A stretch of 64,000 nucleotides of DNA, taken from Burkholderia anthina (GTDB taxonomy: Bacteria > Pseudomonadota > Gammaproteobacteria > Burkholderiales > Burkholderiaceae). Within the stretch, counting starts at the first letter, position 1. Each line of letters starts with the position of its first letter. The stretch lies in the NCBI RefSeq assembly GCF_902498995.1, contig NZ_CABVLY010000022.1, positions 1-64,000 of the forward strand, in the 5' to 3' direction. The notes below the pieces were generated by a model. The model worked only from the letters and a program-made list of their open reading frames with translations, made no database searches and was not told where the DNA came from. The position numbers and the translations under genes are program-made. Of the stretch, positions 62,534-64,000 are shown piece by piece.

Positions 62534-63946
62534 TCAGGCCAGCCGGGACGACAGCGCGGCAGGCGCCTGCGTGCCGCCGGCTTCGACTGCGTCCAGATCG
62601 ACGCACTGCTCGTAAGTCGGCACCTCGCACGGCCAATGCAGGGTCTCCGAAATACGCCGGCGCAATGCATCCGCGGCGGCGGGTTCGCCATGCGTGATGA
62701 AGGTCCGCACGGGCGCGCACTGCATCGTGCCGAGCCACTTGAGAATCTCTTCGTAGTCGGCATGGGCCGACAGCGCCGTGATCGATTCGACCTGCGCGCG
62801 CACGCGGACGTACTCGCCGTGAATTTTCAGCGTCGGCTCGTGTGCGGCAAGCGCCGCCCCGCGCGTGCCGGCGGCCTGATAGCCGACCAGCGCGACCGTG
62901 TTGCGCGCATCGGGCGCGTAGCGGCTGAGGTGATGCAGCACGCGCCCGCCGGTCGCCATCCCGCTGCCGGCGATGATGACCATCGGGCCATGATGTTCGG
63001 CGATCGCTTTCGACTGCTCGACCGACCGGATCATCGTCGCCGCGTGGCCGAGCGCGTTCGCTTCGGACACGGTCAGCCGGTGTTCGAGGATATGGTGGCG
63101 ATAGATCTCGGTCACGTCCGTCGCCATCGGGCTGTCGAGGAATACCGGGACGCGCGCCATGCGGCCGGATGCCTTCAGCCGCGCGATGTAGTGCAGGATT
63201 TCCTGTGCGCGGCCGACGGTGAAGCAGGGCATCACGACGACCCCGCCGCGCGCGAAGGTCTTGTCGAACAGCGCGGCCAGTTCGTTCTCGGGATCCGACA
63301 CCGGATGCAGGCGGTCGCCGTACGTCGATTCGACCACCAGGTAATCCGCATGCGCGGGCGGCTGCGGCGGCTGCAGGATCGGGTCGTGATAGCGGCCGAG
63401 GTCGCCGGAGAACGCGAGCACCTTGTGATCCCAGTGCATCACGACGCTCGCCGCGCCCAGAATGTGCCCGGCCGGCAGCAGGCGAAACGCCAGCCCGCCA
63501 CCCAGCGCGGTGCATTCGTCGAACGCGACGGGCTTCAGCAGGTGCAGCGCGCGCTGCGCGTCGTCCAGCGTGTAAAGCGGCTGCGCGGGATGGTGCTTCG
63601 AATAGCCGTGCCGGTTCGCGAAGTCGGCTTCCTCTTCCTGCAGCCGCGCGCTGTCGCGCAGCATGATGTCGCAGAGCTCGGCCGTGGCCGCCGTGCAGTA
63701 CACCGGGCCGCGATACCCTTCGCGCACGAGCAACGGGAGATAGCCGGTGTGATCGATATGCGCGTGCGTGAGCACGACCGCGTCCAGCGTGTCGGGCGCG
63801 AGCGGCAGCGGACGCCAGTTGCGCAGCCGCAGGTTCTTCGTGCCCTGGAACAGGCCGCAGTCGACAAGGACGCGCCGGCCGCCATGCTCGACCAGATACT
63901 TCGAGCCGGTCACGGTTTCGGTCGCACCGAGAAAAGTCAGTTTCAT
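62534..63946 (-). CDS. Beta-CASP metallo-beta-lactamase-fold RNase-like protein
   Basis: A 470-residue MBL-fold hydrolase with a beta-CASP insertion. The metal site is LTHAHIDHTGYLPLL near 65; further motifs are FSGDLGRYHDP near 180, MATGGRVLHHL near 325 and SAHADYEEILKWL near 405. This matches the YSH1/CPSF-like RNA-processing group rather than RNase J. The start at ATG 63946 begins the first strand (MKLTFLGATETVTGSKYLV). Its role may be RNA turnover or maturation in resting cells; that is inference. Confidence 0.92.
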   Translation of the reverse strand: MKLTFLGATETVTGSKYLVEHGGRRVLVDCGLFQGTKNLRLRNWRPLPLAPDTLDAVVLTHAHIDHTGYLPLLVREGYRGPVYCTAATAELCDIMLRDSARLQEEEADFANRHGYSKHHPAQPLYTLDDAQRALHLLKPVAFDECTALGGGLAFRLLPAGHILGAASVVMHWDHKVLAFSGDLGRYHDPILQPPQPPAHADYLVVESTYGDRLHPVSDPENELAALFDKTFARGGVVVMPCFTVGRAQEILHYIARLKASGRMARVPVFLDSPMATDVTEIYRHHILEHRLTVSEANALGHAATMIRSVEQSKAIAEHHGPMVIIAGSGMATGGRVLHHLSRYAPDARNTVALVGYQAAGTRGAALAAHEPTLKIHGEYVRVRAQVESITALSAHADYEEILKWLGTMQCAPVRTFITHGEPAAADALRRRISETLHWPCEVPTYEQCVDLDAVEAGGTQAPAALSSRLA

Positions 63947-64000
63947 GGATCGCCTCACCGGGAGTCGAGGGAGCAGTGAATCGATTACATCCCGAATGCG

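Overview
The window reads as one piece of a Burkholderia replicon, most likely a Burkholderia cepacia complex secondary chromosome. The evidence is the very GC-rich coding sequence with strong third-position bias, the 3' end of a Burkholderia-like 5S rRNA at the left edge, and the presence of an N-ATPase operon, a RutR-controlled pyrimidine operon and a low-oxygen persistence locus. This placement comes from family recognition, not from a database search. No IS element, phage gene, tRNA or CRISPR array was seen.

Layout. 1-91: end of 5S rRNA and its terminator. 0.2-1.3 kb: a SnoaL-like protein and a small membrane protein. 1.7-7.5 kb: amine or polyamine catabolism (aldehyde dehydrogenase, SpuC-like aminotransferase, NCS1 permease, AraC regulator). 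7.6-11.3 kb: acyl-CoA ligase, type II 3-hydroxyacyl-CoA dehydrogenase and thiolase. 11.4-19.7 kb: RutR-like repressor divergent from a complete reductive pyrimidine degradation set (amidohydrolase, PreT, PreA, NCS1 transporter, dihydropyrimidinase). 19.8-24.4 kb: an orphan Rieske oxygenase and a periplasmic methionine sulfoxide repair operon (msrB-dipZ-msrA). 25.3-28.9 kb: arsenic resistance operon arsR-arsC-acr3-arsC-arsH-arsN with two unrelated arsenate reductases. 28.9-30.8 kb: gene-poor, degenerate stretch with a MarR regulator and the C-terminal scrap of an MFS transporter. 30.8-32.1 kb: CLC chloride transporter. 32.3-38.9 kb: a nine-gene N-ATPase operon (atpDCQRBEFAG order).

39-64 kb: a low-oxygen and stress-survival block with four universal stress proteins, Hsp20, BON protein, nitroreductases, SulP transporter, LOG protein, cytochrome c, alcohol dehydrogenases, an FNR-type regulator with all four cluster cysteines, a PAS histidine kinase with its NarL-type regulator, acetate kinase, phosphotransacetylase, a phasin-PhaB-PhaC module and a beta-CASP nuclease. 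From memory this matches the low-oxygen-activated (lxa) locus described in B. cenocepacia.

The unifying signal I found is a set of nine FNR-type boxes (TTGAY-N4-RTCAR) between 38.98 and 57.17 kb. All lie in promoter positions and several have a -10-like hexamer 31-34 bp from the box centre. A perfect one sits in front of the N-ATPase operon, which ties that ATPase to the low-oxygen regulon. Together the genes suggest an anoxic survival programme: acetyl-CoA goes to acetate for ATP (Pta/AckA) or to PHB as an electron sink, ATP drives ion pumping by the N-ATPase, and USP/Hsp20 proteins protect the resting cell.
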